Below, one piece after another: positions 23,766-32,767 of a stretch of DNA of 64,000 bases. The notes under the pieces were generated by a model. That model made no database searches, had not been told where the DNA came from, and saw only the letters and a program-made list of their open reading frames with translations. The translations under genes were made by a program, and so were the position numbers. The stretch covers positions 2,604,001-2,668,000 of the forward strand of contig CP054180.1 in the NCBI GenBank assembly GCA_015709635.1, in the 5' to 3' direction. Source of the DNA: Gammaproteobacteria bacterium. GTDB taxonomy: Bacteria > Pseudomonadota > Gammaproteobacteria > Burkholderiales > Nitrosomonadaceae. The stretch's first letter is position 1. Each line of letters opens with the position of its first letter.

Positions 23766-25859
23766 TTAAGCCGTTTCCATTCCGCTATGGCGCAATAACG
23801 CATCCAATTCCGGCTCGCGTCCGCGAAAGGCAATAAACGACTCGAGCGCCGAACGGCTTCCTCCCACCGCCAGAATCTCTTCCAGAAAATGCGAACCCGT
23901 GGCTGCATTCACGACCCCATCTGCAGCAGTTTCTTCAAACATGCTGTAGGCATCCGCCGAAAGCACTTCCGCCCACTTATAACTGTAATAACCCGCGGCA
24001 TAACCGCCGGCGAAAATATGCGCAAAACTATTGGGGAAACGGTTAAAGTCCGGTGGAATAACCACGGCAACTTCGCTACGGATTTCGTCCAGCAACTGTA
24101 AGACCGTCTTGTCACCATCCGGATCAAAATCGAAGTGCACATGCATATCGAACAGCGCAAACTCAATTTGGCGCAGCATTTGCAACCCGCTCTGGAAATT
24201 TTTAGCTTTAATCATCTTGCCATACAACTCTTTGGGTAATGGCTCACCGCTATCAATATGTTGCGTCATCCCCGCCAGCACATCCCACTCCCAGCAAAAA
24301 TTTTCCATGAACTGACTCGGTAGCTCCACTGCATCCCATTCAACGCCGTTAATTCCGGACACCCCCAAGTCTTCCACTTTAGTCATCAAATGATGCAAGC
24401 CGTGACCGAATTCATGAAACAAGACGATCACTTCGTTATGAGTAAATAACGCCGGGCGCGGCTGATCATCCATAGTGACCGGCGCAGAAAAATTACACGT
24501 GAGATAAGCCACCGGCAATTGTATCGCGTGCTTACCCACTGGCTGATGATCGATCCGCCGGCGTGTAATCGCATCATCCATCCACGCACCACCCCGTTTA
24601 CTCGGCCGTGCATAAAGATCCAAATAAAATTGACCAATCAGATGACCGTTGGCGTCATGAATATCAAAAAACTTCACATCAGGGTGCCAGCACTGAATCT
24701 TGCGCTCAGGTGCCGCAAGCGTGATGCGGATTCCATACAGCTTTTCCACCACTTTAAACATACCGGCCAATACTTTATCCTCCGGAAAGTATTGCTTAAC
24801 TCCCTGATCAGAAAAAGCATAGCGCTCTTGGCGCAATTTCTCACTGACATACGCCAAATCCCAAGCTTCAAGTTTTGGCAAATCCAATTGCTCAGCGGCA
24901 TATTGCTGCAGCGCTTGCAAATCCTGCGCCGCGTATGGCTTTGCTTTTCCTGCCAATTTTTTCAGAAACTCCAATACTTGCTGCGGAGAGGTCGCCATTT
25001 TCGATGCCAGGGAAACTTCGGCATAATTCCCATAGCCCAGCATTTGCGCCGCCTCCCGGCGCAATTCCAGTATTTTATTAATCAGCGGCATATTATCTTT
25101 GCTCGAGTCCGCCTGGCTATCAAACTCGCTGGCGCGCGTCGCATAAGCACGGTACATTTGTTCGCGTAAATCGCGATTATCGGCGTATTGCAGCACGGGA
25201 AGATACGACGGCATATGTAAGGTAAATTTCCAGCCTGTTTTGCCATCTGCTGCGGCTAACTGTTGCGCCGTCTGCAGCACATCGTCCGGAATCCCGGTTA
25301 AGGCTTTCGCATCTTCGATCAACAGGGAAAACGCATTGGTCGCATCCAGCAAATTGTCGCTGAACGTTGAAGATAATTTCGATAATTCTTCCTGGATTTG
25401 CAAGAACCGCTGTTTCTTGTCGGATGGCAATTCCGCGCCACCCAAACGGAAATCGCGCAACTCATTCTCGATGATCTTCTTTCTAGCCGGCGTCAACTGA
25501 TCGAATTCCGCGCTTGCGCGTAACTGTTTAAATTTCTCAAACAGCTTTACATCCTGCGACAACTCGGCATAAAACTGCGTGATCAGCGGCAGATTGGCAT
25601 TATAAGTTTCACGTAACTGCGGCGTATTCATCACCGCATTCAGATGCGACACCTGCCCCCAAGCGCGAGACAGCCGTTCATTGGCATCCGTCATTGGCTG
25701 CACAAACGTCTGCCAGGCCGGCACCCGGTCATCTGCTCGTACCTTATCAATCACCGCGCGATTTTCCTTTAACAGCGTTTCAATGGCCGGTGTGATATGT
25801 TCGTTGTTGATTTCTGCAAAACGGGGTAAGCCGGAAAAATCTAGTAATGGGTTTGACAT
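23766..25859 (-). CDS. prlC: oligopeptidase A (M3 metallopeptidase)
   Basis: A cytoplasmic zinc peptidase that degrades short peptides, including signal-peptide fragments. The zinc site is LFHEFGHGLHHLMT, with the third ligand Glu in EWDAVELPSQFMENF downstream. The start MSNPLLDFSGLPRF at 25859 is the family N-terminus, giving 697 residues against about 680 in E. coli. An upstream in-frame start adds four residues. It is the last gene before the pyrimidine operon on the same strand. Confidence 0.95.
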   Translation of the reverse strand: MSNPLLDFSGLPRFAEINNEHITPAIETLLKENRAVIDKVRADDRVPAWQTFVQPMTDANERLSRAWGQVSHLNAVMNTPQLRETYNANLPLITQFYAELSQDVKLFEKFKQLRASAEFDQLTPARKKIIENELRDFRLGGAELPSDKKQRFLQIQEELSKLSSTFSDNLLDATNAFSLLIEDAKALTGIPDDVLQTAQQLAAADGKTGWKFTLHMPSYLPVLQYADNRDLREQMYRAYATRASEFDSQADSSKDNMPLINKILELRREAAQMLGYGNYAEVSLASKMATSPQQVLEFLKKLAGKAKPYAAQDLQALQQYAAEQLDLPKLEAWDLAYVSEKLRQERYAFSDQGVKQYFPEDKVLAGMFKVVEKLYGIRITLAAPERKIQCWHPDVKFFDIHDANGHLIGQFYLDLYARPSKRGGAWMDDAITRRRIDHQPVGKHAIQLPVAYLTCNFSAPVTMDDQPRPALFTHNEVIVLFHEFGHGLHHLMTKVEDLGVSGINGVEWDAVELPSQFMENFCWEWDVLAGMTQHIDSGEPLPKELYGKMIKAKNFQSGLQMLRQIEFALFDMHVHFDFDPDGDKTVLQLLDEIRSEVAVVIPPDFNRFPNSFAHIFAGGYAAGYYSYKWAEVLSADAYSMFEETAADGVVNAATGSHFLEEILAVGGSRSALESFIAFRGREPELDALLRHSGMETA

Positions 25860-25914
25860 GTTGCTCCACATGATCGGTTAAAAACAAAAATAATGAGGAA
25901 ATTTTGCTGAAAAC

Positions 25915-27189
25915 TCAGCATTCGTACACGACATGACCATTTACCAGGGTATATTTAACACCACCCGGCAATTCCATGCCCATGAAAGGCGTATTTTTTC
26001 CTTGACTCTGAATAGCCGACGAAGTCACTTTCCAGAAATGATCAGGGTCGAAAATGCAGATATCCGCCGCACTGCCGACAGACAGATGGCCCGCGTCAAC
26101 TCCCAGTATCCGTGCCGGATCCGAGGTAATTTTCGCCAGCGCTTTCGGCAGCGGCAAGCGCATTTCGGTGGCCCACTTTAATGTCAGCGGCAGCAACAAT
26201 TCCACGCCCGTCGCACCGACGTCGGATTGAGCGAACGGCAACAATTTAGCGTCTTCGTCTACCGGTGCATGATCCGAACAGATCGCATCGATCGTGCCAT
26301 CCAGCAAACCCTGGCGCAGCGCATCGCGATCGCTAGAGCTACGCAACGGCGGCATCAAATGACAATTGGAATCAAAAAAACCGATATCCATGTCCGACAA
26401 GTGCAGGTGATTAATCGTCACATCGCAGGTAATCGGTAAACCCTGTTGTTTCGCAGCGCGGATCATCGTCAAGCCTTCGGCGCTGGAAATCCGGCACAGA
26501 TGGACGCTGACACCGGTTTCCTTGGTCAACAACACAATATTGGCGATAGCGATCGTTTCCGCGCATACGGGGACTGTCAACAGGCCCAACCGGGTCGCCA
26601 CTTCGCCATCGTGCGCCACGCCATCGCCCGTCAGCGTGATTTCCTGCGGCCGCAGCCATACGCTAAAACCGAATGTCGATGCATACCGCATGGCTTGCAT
26701 CAGCACGCGCAAGTTCGGCAATAAACCATCCGATTGGCCGAACACCACGCATCCGGCATCATTCAGCTCCGCCATCTCGGTCAAGCGTTCCCCCTTCAAT
26801 CCCTGCGTCAGCGCGCCGATCGGATAAACATGCGCCTGATTGAGATTCTTGGCGCGATGCTTGAGCATTTCCACCAATCCTGGCTCATCGAGAGGCGGAT
26901 CGGTATCCGGCGGACACGCGATGCTCGTGACGCCACCGGCAACCGCTGCCGCCATTTCCGACTCCAGCGTCGCCATATATTCCAGCCCCGGTTCACGCAG
27001 GCGCACCGACAGATCGACCAATCCCGGGCACACGACCAACGATTGCGCGTCGATCACCCGGCTGGCTTGAAATTCGCTGGGCGCCGTACCAATGGTCACG
27101 ATTTTGCCTTTGGCGATAAAAATATCCTGTACGGCATCGATACCGTTTTTTGGATCGATCAAGCGCCCATTTTTGATATGAATTCTCAT
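25915..27189 (-). CDS. pyrC: dihydroorotase-like subunit PyrC' (probably catalytically inactive)
   Basis: An amidohydrolase-fold protein of the type I dihydroorotase group, 424 residues. The metal-binding HxH after beta-strand 1, normally DLHVHLREPG, here reads DLSVRLREPG, so both His are replaced. The later DHAPH also lacks its second His (SDHAPVDED). Pseudo-dihydroorotases of this kind are known from Pseudomonas, where they are structural partners needed to assemble aspartate transcarbamoylase. The position 10 bp after pyrB fits that role. A separate active dihydroorotase must exist elsewhere in the genome. Confidence 0.9.
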   Translation of the reverse strand: MRIHIKNGRLIDPKNGIDAVQDIFIAKGKIVTIGTAPSEFQASRVIDAQSLVVCPGLVDLSVRLREPGLEYMATLESEMAAAVAGGVTSIACPPDTDPPLDEPGLVEMLKHRAKNLNQAHVYPIGALTQGLKGERLTEMAELNDAGCVVFGQSDGLLPNLRVLMQAMRYASTFGFSVWLRPQEITLTGDGVAHDGEVATRLGLLTVPVCAETIAIANIVLLTKETGVSVHLCRISSAEGLTMIRAAKQQGLPITCDVTINHLHLSDMDIGFFDSNCHLMPPLRSSSDRDALRQGLLDGTIDAICSDHAPVDEDAKLLPFAQSDVGATGVELLLPLTLKWATEMRLPLPKALAKITSDPARILGVDAGHLSVGSAADICIFDPDHFWKVTSSAIQSQGKNTPFMGMELPGGVKYTLVNGHVVYEC

Positions 27190-27199
27190 GCAACCGCCT

Positions 27200-28159
27200 C
27201 TAAACCTGATTGCCCGCCAATATCGACATCACCGCCATACGTACCGCAATGCCGAAGGTTACTTGCGGCAAAATGACCGACTGTTTGCCGTCCGCGACTT
27301 CCGAATCGATCTCGACACCGCGATTCATCGGTCCCGGATGCATCACGATGGCATCGCGCCGGGCGAGTGACAATTTCTCCGGCGTCAGCCCGTAATATTT
27401 AAAATATTCCTCCGGACTGGGCAGATTCGCGCCTTTCATGCGTTCATTTTGCAAGCGCAGCATCATCAACACGTCAATGTCTTTGAGTCCCTTAGCCATA
27501 TCGTGATAAACATGCACCCCCAAGCGCTCCACCATTTTGGGCAGCAACGTTTTAGGCGCGATCACGCGCACTTCCGGCACACCGAGCGTGGTCAATGCAT
27601 GAATCTGGGAGCGCGCCACGCGGGAATGCAAAATGTCGCCGATAATGGCCACGCGCAAGTTACGAAAATCGTGCTTGAAACGACGGATCGTAAACATATC
27701 CAGCAGCGCCTGTGTCGGGTGTGCATGGCTACCGTCCCCGGCATTGATCACATGAATTTCCGGTTGCACATGTTTTGCAATCAAGTGCGCCGCGCCGCTC
27801 TGCGCATGCCGCACGACAAACATATCCGCATTCATCGCGGAAAGATTATTGACCGTATCCAGCAACGTTTCGCCCTTGGATTGCGCTGAAACGGCGATAT
27901 TCAAATTAAAAACATCGGCTGACAATCGCTTGGCGGCGATCTCGAACGTCGTACGCGTGCGCGTGCTGGGTTCAAAAAAAAGATTGAATATCGATTTCCC
28001 GCGTAACAGGGGAATTTTCTTGACATCACGTTCCGTGACTCCGACAAACGATTCGGCGGTGTCCAGGATATGCAGCAAAGTAGCGGCAGGCAATCCTTCG
28101 GTTGTCAGCAAATGCTGCAACACGCCATGTTCATCCAGTTGCGGGTTCCTATTGATCAT
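27200..28159 (-). CDS. pyrB: aspartate carbamoyltransferase catalytic subunit
   Basis: It condenses carbamoyl phosphate and aspartate in the first committed step of pyrimidine synthesis. The carbamoyl-phosphate site is FEPSTRTRTTFE, and HPTQALLDMFTI and HPGPMNRGVEI are also present. At 319 residues it is slightly longer than the E. coli chain (311), like ATCases that bind a pseudo-dihydroorotase. Its start overlaps the pyrR stop by 4 bp, and pyrC' follows directly. Confidence 0.97.
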   Translation of the reverse strand: MINRNPQLDEHGVLQHLLTTEGLPAATLLHILDTAESFVGVTERDVKKIPLLRGKSIFNLFFEPSTRTRTTFEIAAKRLSADVFNLNIAVSAQSKGETLLDTVNNLSAMNADMFVVRHAQSGAAHLIAKHVQPEIHVINAGDGSHAHPTQALLDMFTIRRFKHDFRNLRVAIIGDILHSRVARSQIHALTTLGVPEVRVIAPKTLLPKMVERLGVHVYHDMAKGLKDIDVLMMLRLQNERMKGANLPSPEEYFKYYGLTPEKLSLARRDAIVMHPGPMNRGVEIDSEVADGKQSVILPQVTFGIAVRMAVMSILAGNQV

Positions 28160-28674
28160 TCCGGCAGATTCTTATCGTACAAATGCAAGCTTAACTTTCC
28201 GTTCTTTCCACGCCGCAACTCGAGCATTTCGTCCATCGGCAATTCCAGCGTGATACCGGTGTACTGCGCGGCTATCGGCAATTCCCTGTCGCCCCGGTCG
28301 ACTAACGCGGCAAGACTGATCGAAGCAGGCCGGCCGTAATCGAACAATTCATTGATCGCCGCCCGGATGGTGCGTCCCGTCTGCAGCACATCGTCCACCA
28401 GCAATATATGCGCGCCTTCCACAGCAAACGGTATTTCCGATGGCTTAACCTGTGCATGCAAACCGATCTTATCGAAATCATCGCGATAAAAAGCGACATC
28501 GAGCGTTCCCAGCGGTTGTTTAATTCCCAGTTCCTGATGCAGACGCTCCGCCAGCCACACCCCACCGGTATGGATACCTACAAGCGAAAAATCCTTACCG
28601 GTATCGGATCGGATTTTTTGCGTGAGATCTTTGAGTACTGCTTCAGCGTCTGGTAATCGCATGCTGTTCGTCAA
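28156..28674 (-). CDS. pyrR: bifunctional pyr regulator / uracil phosphoribosyltransferase PyrR
   Basis: A type I phosphoribosyltransferase; the PRPP loop is HILLVDDVLQTGRTIRAAI. In Gram-positives PyrR attenuates pyr mRNA. In proteobacteria the regulatory role is less clear, and the enzyme may act only in uracil salvage. Starts at 28674 or 28662 (MRLPDAEAVL) both fall inside the end of ruvX, so the genes are coupled. Length is 172 residues from the upstream start. Confidence 0.92.
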   Translation of the reverse strand: MTNSMRLPDAEAVLKDLTQKIRSDTGKDFSLVGIHTGGVWLAERLHQELGIKQPLGTLDVAFYRDDFDKIGLHAQVKPSEIPFAVEGAHILLVDDVLQTGRTIRAAINELFDYGRPASISLAALVDRGDRELPIAAQYTGITLELPMDEMLELRRGKNGKLSLHLYDKNLPE

Positions 28675-29128
28675 AAAATGATTGCAAGATTTGCTGTGCG
28701 GCTATTTGATCCAATACCGCCTTTTGTTTTCTTCCGGTAATGCCCGCTTCACGCAATGCCGCGCTGGCTGTTTCACTGGTATAGCGTTCGTCTTTCATGA
28801 TCACTTGGATATTGAAGCGACCTTCCAGCCGCCGCGCAAAACGCTGGCTCAATTGCGTCAATTCATGCGCTGTGCCGTCGCTGTGCAACGGCAATCCCAC
28901 GACCAGCAAAACCGGCTGCCAGGTTTCGATCAATTGAGCAATCAGTGCAAAACACCGTTCTGTCACCGCGCTGTCAACCGTTGCCAGAGGATGCGCCACG
29001 CCAACGGCGGTATTCCCCATGGCCACGCCCGTGCGCTTCTTGCCGAAATCAAAAGCCAGAACAACTCCGGCTACGTGCTGTTCTGGCAAATGATTTTGCA
29101 AATGTTTATCCGCGAAGCTTACCGTCAT
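28643..29128 (-). CDS. ruvX: Holliday junction resolvase-like RuvX (YqgF)
   Basis: An RNase H-fold nuclease implicated in 16S rRNA 5' maturation and in Holliday-junction resolution. Acidic site residues are in LAFDFGKKRTGVA, in DERYTSETA, and in a C-terminal LDQIAAQQIL. VVGLPLHSDGT is the other family motif. Length is 161 residues, with an N-terminal extension of about 20. It sits between yqgE and pyrR, the standard proteobacterial order. Confidence 0.93.
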   Translation of the reverse strand: MTVSFADKHLQNHLPEQHVAGVVLAFDFGKKRTGVAMGNTAVGVAHPLATVDSAVTERCFALIAQLIETWQPVLLVVGLPLHSDGTAHELTQLSQRFARRLEGRFNIQVIMKDERYTSETASAALREAGITGRKQKAVLDQIAAQQILQSFFDEQHAITRR

Positions 29129-29140
29129 CTGTACAAATGA

Positions 29141-29710
29141 TTATGCATGCCCGACTTCGTTGGAAAGATTGGCATCTTGAATACCCAGTAGTTGCATTGC
29201 AGCCGGAAGCCTTTCTTCCGTCGGCAAGTCAAAGATCACGGAGGTTGAAGCGGGCACCGTCAGCCACGCATTCTGCGCCAACTCATGCTCGATTTGACCC
29301 GCAGCCCAGCCCGCATAGCCCATCGCGATCAACACTTGGTTCGGTCCTTCGGCATTGGCAATGGCTTTTAAAATATCCAATGAGGTTGTCAAGCCGACTT
29401 CTCCATTCACAGTCAGGGTAGATTGCCACTTACCGACCGGCTGATGCAACACGAAACCGCAATCCAGCTGCACCGGTCCGCCAAACAATACCGGCACAGA
29501 TTCCGTGAAAGCATCGGCCGGTGGAATGTCCAGTTGCTTGAAAAGATTGATCAGTGTCAGGTCAGTGGGCCTGTTAATGACGATACCCAATGCACCTTGT
29601 TCGTTGTGTTCACAAATATACGTCAATGTTTTGGAAAAGACAGAATCTGCCATCGCCGGCATCGCAATCAAGAAATGATGTGTCAGATTGATATTTTTCA
29701 TCGCGGACAT
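29141..29710 (-). CDS. yqgE: YqgE/AlgH family protein
   Basis: A DUF179 protein of unknown biochemical function; AlgH affects alginate expression in Pseudomonas. HHFLIAMPAMADSVFSKTLTYICEHNEQGALGIVINRP is the family N-terminus over its length, and GGPV plus GYAGWAAGQIEHEL are present. Start candidates are GTG 29716, ATG 29710 and ATG 29701; the last fits E. coli YqgE best. It is the first gene of the yqgE-ruvX-pyrR-pyrB-pyrC' unit. Confidence 0.92.
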   Translation of the reverse strand: MSAMKNINLTHHFLIAMPAMADSVFSKTLTYICEHNEQGALGIVINRPTDLTLINLFKQLDIPPADAFTESVPVLFGGPVQLDCGFVLHQPVGKWQSTLTVNGEVGLTTSLDILKAIANAEGPNQVLIAMGYAGWAAGQIEHELAQNAWLTVPASTSVIFDLPTEERLPAAMQLLGIQDANLSNEVGHA

Positions 29711-29776
29711 TTTCACTTATTGCTTGATTATTCCGATTTCTCTTTTATCCGGTAGATTCCCCATACAGCATCGCAT

Positions 29777-30403
29777 TCAAACCCAGTATGCGGTATGAGT
29801 CATCACTTTCGATCCAAGTTTCATGGTTAACTTCACCGGCAACGGTAGTTCTGCGCCACCGTATGACAATGCCATGGTCGCATGGCTGGCTTCATCGATT
29901 TTCATTTGTGTCACGATGGCGCGGCTTTTCTCGTCATGATCGGGCAAACGCTGCAAATGACCGGCCAGATGTGCTCCAACCTGATGTTCCGTCTCGGCTA
30001 GAAAACCTAGATTCCACTTGTCACCCAGCATACCTGCCACGACACCGATGGCAAAAGATCCGCCGTACCAGAGCGGATTCAACAAGCTTTTATGCCCGCC
30101 CAGTTCAGCGATACGGCGCTCCGTCCACGCCAGATGCTCCGTTTCTTCGCGCGCCGCCTGCATCAGGGTTTGCTGCACGGTTTCATTGCGCGCTGTCAAC
30201 CCTTGCCCCTGATACAGCGCTTGCGCACATACTTCACCAACATGGTTTACGCGCATCAACGCACACGATAACCGTTTCTCTGCATCCGTCATCTCAGCTT
30301 CCGGCAGTTCACTGCCAGGCACAGGCCGCAAAGTCTGAGCCGGTGTCGAGAGTGTCCGCAGGGCGCTGTCAAAACCAATGATAAGCTTATCGATAGTAAT
30401 CAT
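29777..30403 (-). CDS. coq7: 2-polyprenyl-3-methyl-6-methoxy-1,4-benzoquinone monooxygenase (Coq7)
   Basis: A membrane-associated di-iron hydroxylase for ubiquinone ring C6, replacing the flavin enzyme UbiF. The four-helix metal ligands are visible as NHVGEVCAQ, AAREETEHLAW, ETEHQVGAHL and IDEASHATMA. Length is 208 residues, typical of the betaproteobacterial form. It stands alone between yqgE and glcF. Confidence 0.94.
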   Translation of the reverse strand: MITIDKLIIGFDSALRTLSTPAQTLRPVPGSELPEAEMTDAEKRLSCALMRVNHVGEVCAQALYQGQGLTARNETVQQTLMQAAREETEHLAWTERRIAELGGHKSLLNPLWYGGSFAIGVVAGMLGDKWNLGFLAETEHQVGAHLAGHLQRLPDHDEKSRAIVTQMKIDEASHATMALSYGGAELPLPVKLTMKLGSKVMTHTAYWV

Positions 30404-30488
30404 CGTCTTTTACTTCATCCTTGAATAAGAATTGACGCACCATTATAGGCCGATATACGCGCATTTAGGTACACTAAAATTTTGCCGG

Positions 30489-31745
30489 TTATAATTTCAA
30501 CCCCATTTGTCTGGCCAGGAGAGCAACCGGATGCAACACTTCAACATTAATTCCTTGCTCGTACAGTCTATTGGCCATATGCATGGCACAACCGATATTG
30601 GAAGTTACCAGGTACTGAACCCCGCTTTCCTTCAATGCCGTTATCTTATCGCTTAACAACATATCCGCGATTTCAGGTTGATCGATGAAATAAGTCCCTG
30701 CAGCACCGCAACATTGGTCATTGCCAGCCAAAGGCATCGCTTCCACACCGGGTATTCGGGCAATCAATTGATAAGGATATGCTTGGTCATGCAATACATT
30801 ACGCAAACTGCACGGCTCATGCACCAGGATTTTTTTTGCTAGCGGCGCCATATCGACATTTTCCCATCCCTCAGCCTTCATTAGAAAATGACTGATATCC
30901 GTAATGCGCGCTTGATTGTCGGCAACCCCGGATTCGATTAATTGCACACCGCACCCCGATGAAGTACTGATAACCGTATCAAATCCAGCAAATACGAATC
31001 GATTCCGCCGCACCAATGCATTCGCCTGCTCCGGATCACCGCTATGCTGATGGATAGCACCGCAACAAGTCTGAGCGGGTGGAACATGAACCGTATAACC
31101 GAGGCGATTCAGTACATAAATACTTGAATTTAGAGTTTCTACATCAGTAATGCGTGCCACACACCCGAGAAACAAAGCAACCTCACCGCGCTTCTCGCTT
31201 TGCGCTGGATAAATCGCCTGCCAAAAATTGCCGATCGCATTATTCCCATCCGCAACCATCGCATAGGGAAACTTAACCAAAGGAAGTTGCATGATAAATT
31301 TTAGCAATTTGCTTTTCTTCCCAAGGATCGATTTTTGCAACCACTGCAACGGCATTCTTTTTTGCATGAAATAAAACCCCCAACGCAACCGGTCCAAACG
31401 CATGGGTTGCGCAAGCAGCAGCATTTCTAACACCATGCGCGCACGTGACTTTCGAGCAGTTGCCGTGGATGTCGAATGATCCGCAATTAAAGCGCGCGCC
31501 TCATCGATCAAGCGCCCGTAAGTCACACTATTTGGACAAACCGCTTCGCAGGCCCGGCACGTCAGACAACGATCCATATGCTGAACGAATCGCGCATTCA
31601 ATGGGATATGTCCTGTTGCAACGCCACTCATTAAGGCGATACGTCCGCGCGGAGAATCAGCTTCAGATTGCAGCACACGATAAGTTGGGCAATGCGGCAA
31701 ACACAAACCGCACGAAACGCATTGATTTGATTCTTCAATAATCAT
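30489..31745 (-). CDS. glcF: glycolate oxidase iron-sulfur subunit-like protein
   Basis: An electron-transfer subunit with two N-terminal [4Fe-4S] motifs (CVSCGLCLPHCP and CLTCRACEAVCP) and two CCG domains (TCCGAIHQHSGD and QCCGAAGTYFID). This is the layout of GlcF, which works with the flavin subunits GlcD and GlcE to oxidise glycolate. Neither glcD nor glcE is adjacent, so the partner dehydrogenase could be elsewhere or different. The start MIIEESNQCV at 31745 gives 418 residues; an in-frame start eight codons upstream is possible. It is divergent from rpsP. Confidence 0.82.
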   Translation of the reverse strand: MIIEESNQCVSCGLCLPHCPTYRVLQSEADSPRGRIALMSGVATGHIPLNARFVQHMDRCLTCRACEAVCPNSVTYGRLIDEARALIADHSTSTATARKSRARMVLEMLLLAQPMRLDRLRWGFYFMQKRMPLQWLQKSILGKKSKLLKFIMQLPLVKFPYAMVADGNNAIGNFWQAIYPAQSEKRGEVALFLGCVARITDVETLNSSIYVLNRLGYTVHVPPAQTCCGAIHQHSGDPEQANALVRRNRFVFAGFDTVISTSSGCGVQLIESGVADNQARITDISHFLMKAEGWENVDMAPLAKKILVHEPCSLRNVLHDQAYPYQLIARIPGVEAMPLAGNDQCCGAAGTYFIDQPEIADMLLSDKITALKESGVQYLVTSNIGCAMHMANRLYEQGINVEVLHPVALLARQMGLKL

Positions 31746-31868
31746 TTTTTTGGAAAATTCTGAAAGCAATTTTATTCTCCATCTTAACTAGAAAAGCGTG
31801 TTTGGTACTACTATCCATGCTCATTTAAAGGGCATTGCGGTAAGGTAAATATACGACTATTTTATCAC

Positions 31869-31898
31869 TTGTCATAATTGCAAGAATTACTGTAAAAT
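31869..31898 (+). promoter_or_regulatory. candidate promoter for the rpsP operon
   Basis: TTGTCA and TAAAAT are separated by 18 bp, 57 bp upstream of the rpsP start, in the glcF-rpsP divergent gap. Confidence 0.5.
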
Positions 31899-31954
31899 TA
31901 AATGTTATTTAAATTGCTTCATACTTTTTAGACTGACAGGTTCACAGGAAAAAC

Positions 31955-32221
31955 ATGGTTATTATCCGATTAGCAAGAGGGGGGGCAAAAAAGCGCCCAT
32001 TTTTTAATATGGTAGTGGCGAATTCGCGCTACGCACGCGATGGTCGGTTTATTGAGCGCATCGGCTTTTATAATCCGCGAGCTGCCGAAGGCGAGGAAGC
32101 ATTGCGTGTTCAATTGGAACGGGTTGCTTACTGGCAATCCAAAGGTGCGCAGCTATCATCAACAGCGACTCGACTGATCAAACAATTTTCTGCCAATCAA
32201 GCAGCATCAGCAAATAGCTAA
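31955..32221 (+). CDS. rpsP: 30S ribosomal protein S16
   Basis: S16 stabilises the 16S 5' domain during 30S assembly. MVIIRLARGGAKKRPFFNMVV and RDGRFIERIGFYNP are the family signatures. Length is 88 residues. It is first of the classic rpsP-rimM-trmD-rplS operon. Confidence 0.98.
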   Translation: MVIIRLARGGAKKRPFFNMVVANSRYARDGRFIERIGFYNPRAAEGEEALRVQLERVAYWQSKGAQLSSTATRLIKQFSANQAASANS

Positions 32222-32243
32222 AGCAGACAAACAAAACACACCG

Positions 32244-32756
32244 ATGGTGATCATGGGCCATATCATTGGCCCTTACGGTGTTCGTGGCTGGATAAAAGTT
32301 AGTCCGTACACAGAATATATCGACGGATTAATGGAATACCCGGTATGGTGGCTGAGTAAGGATGGTCATGATTGGCAAGTGGTGCATGTTATTGATGGCC
32401 AAATCAACGGCAGTATATTAAATGCGCTATTCAAGGAATATACTGACCGTACGCAAGCACTGAAGTTAAACGGAATGCAAATAGCAATACCGCGCGATCA
32501 ATTTCCTGATCTATCCGCAGATGGGAAGGATGGTTACTACTGGTCGGACTTGATTGGCATTGCGGTTTTAAATCTGCAGGGTGAAGAATTAGGTAAAGTT
32601 GTTGGTTTGTTTGAGACCGGTGCGAATGATGTCCTGCGCATACAAAGTGAGAATAAAGATAAACAAGAAATTCTCATCCCTTTTGTTGAACAGTTCATCA
32701 TAAAAGTGGACTTAAAGCTTTCACGGATTACAGTTGACTGGGGCACGGACTATTAA
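32244..32756 (+). CDS. rimM: ribosome maturation factor RimM
   Basis: RimM binds S19 and assists maturation of the 30S head. The N-terminal barrel begins MGHIIGPYGVRGWIKVSPYT and the C-terminal PRC barrel contains GYYWSDLIGIAV and LIPFVEQFI. Length is 170 residues, starting GTG or ATG near 32244. It lies 22 bp after rpsP and 11 bp before trmD. Confidence 0.96.
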   Translation: MVIMGHIIGPYGVRGWIKVSPYTEYIDGLMEYPVWWLSKDGHDWQVVHVIDGQINGSILNALFKEYTDRTQALKLNGMQIAIPRDQFPDLSADGKDGYYWSDLIGIAVLNLQGEELGKVVGLFETGANDVLRIQSENKDKQEILIPFVEQFIIKVDLKLSRITVDWGTDY

Positions 32757-32767
32757 GGTAAAAAGCA

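Noticed and set aside
26411..27276. Long antisense frames over pyrC' and pyrB, and over the 41-46 kb genes
   Set aside because: They are shadows caused by G+C-biased third positions in well-recognised genes on the other strand.
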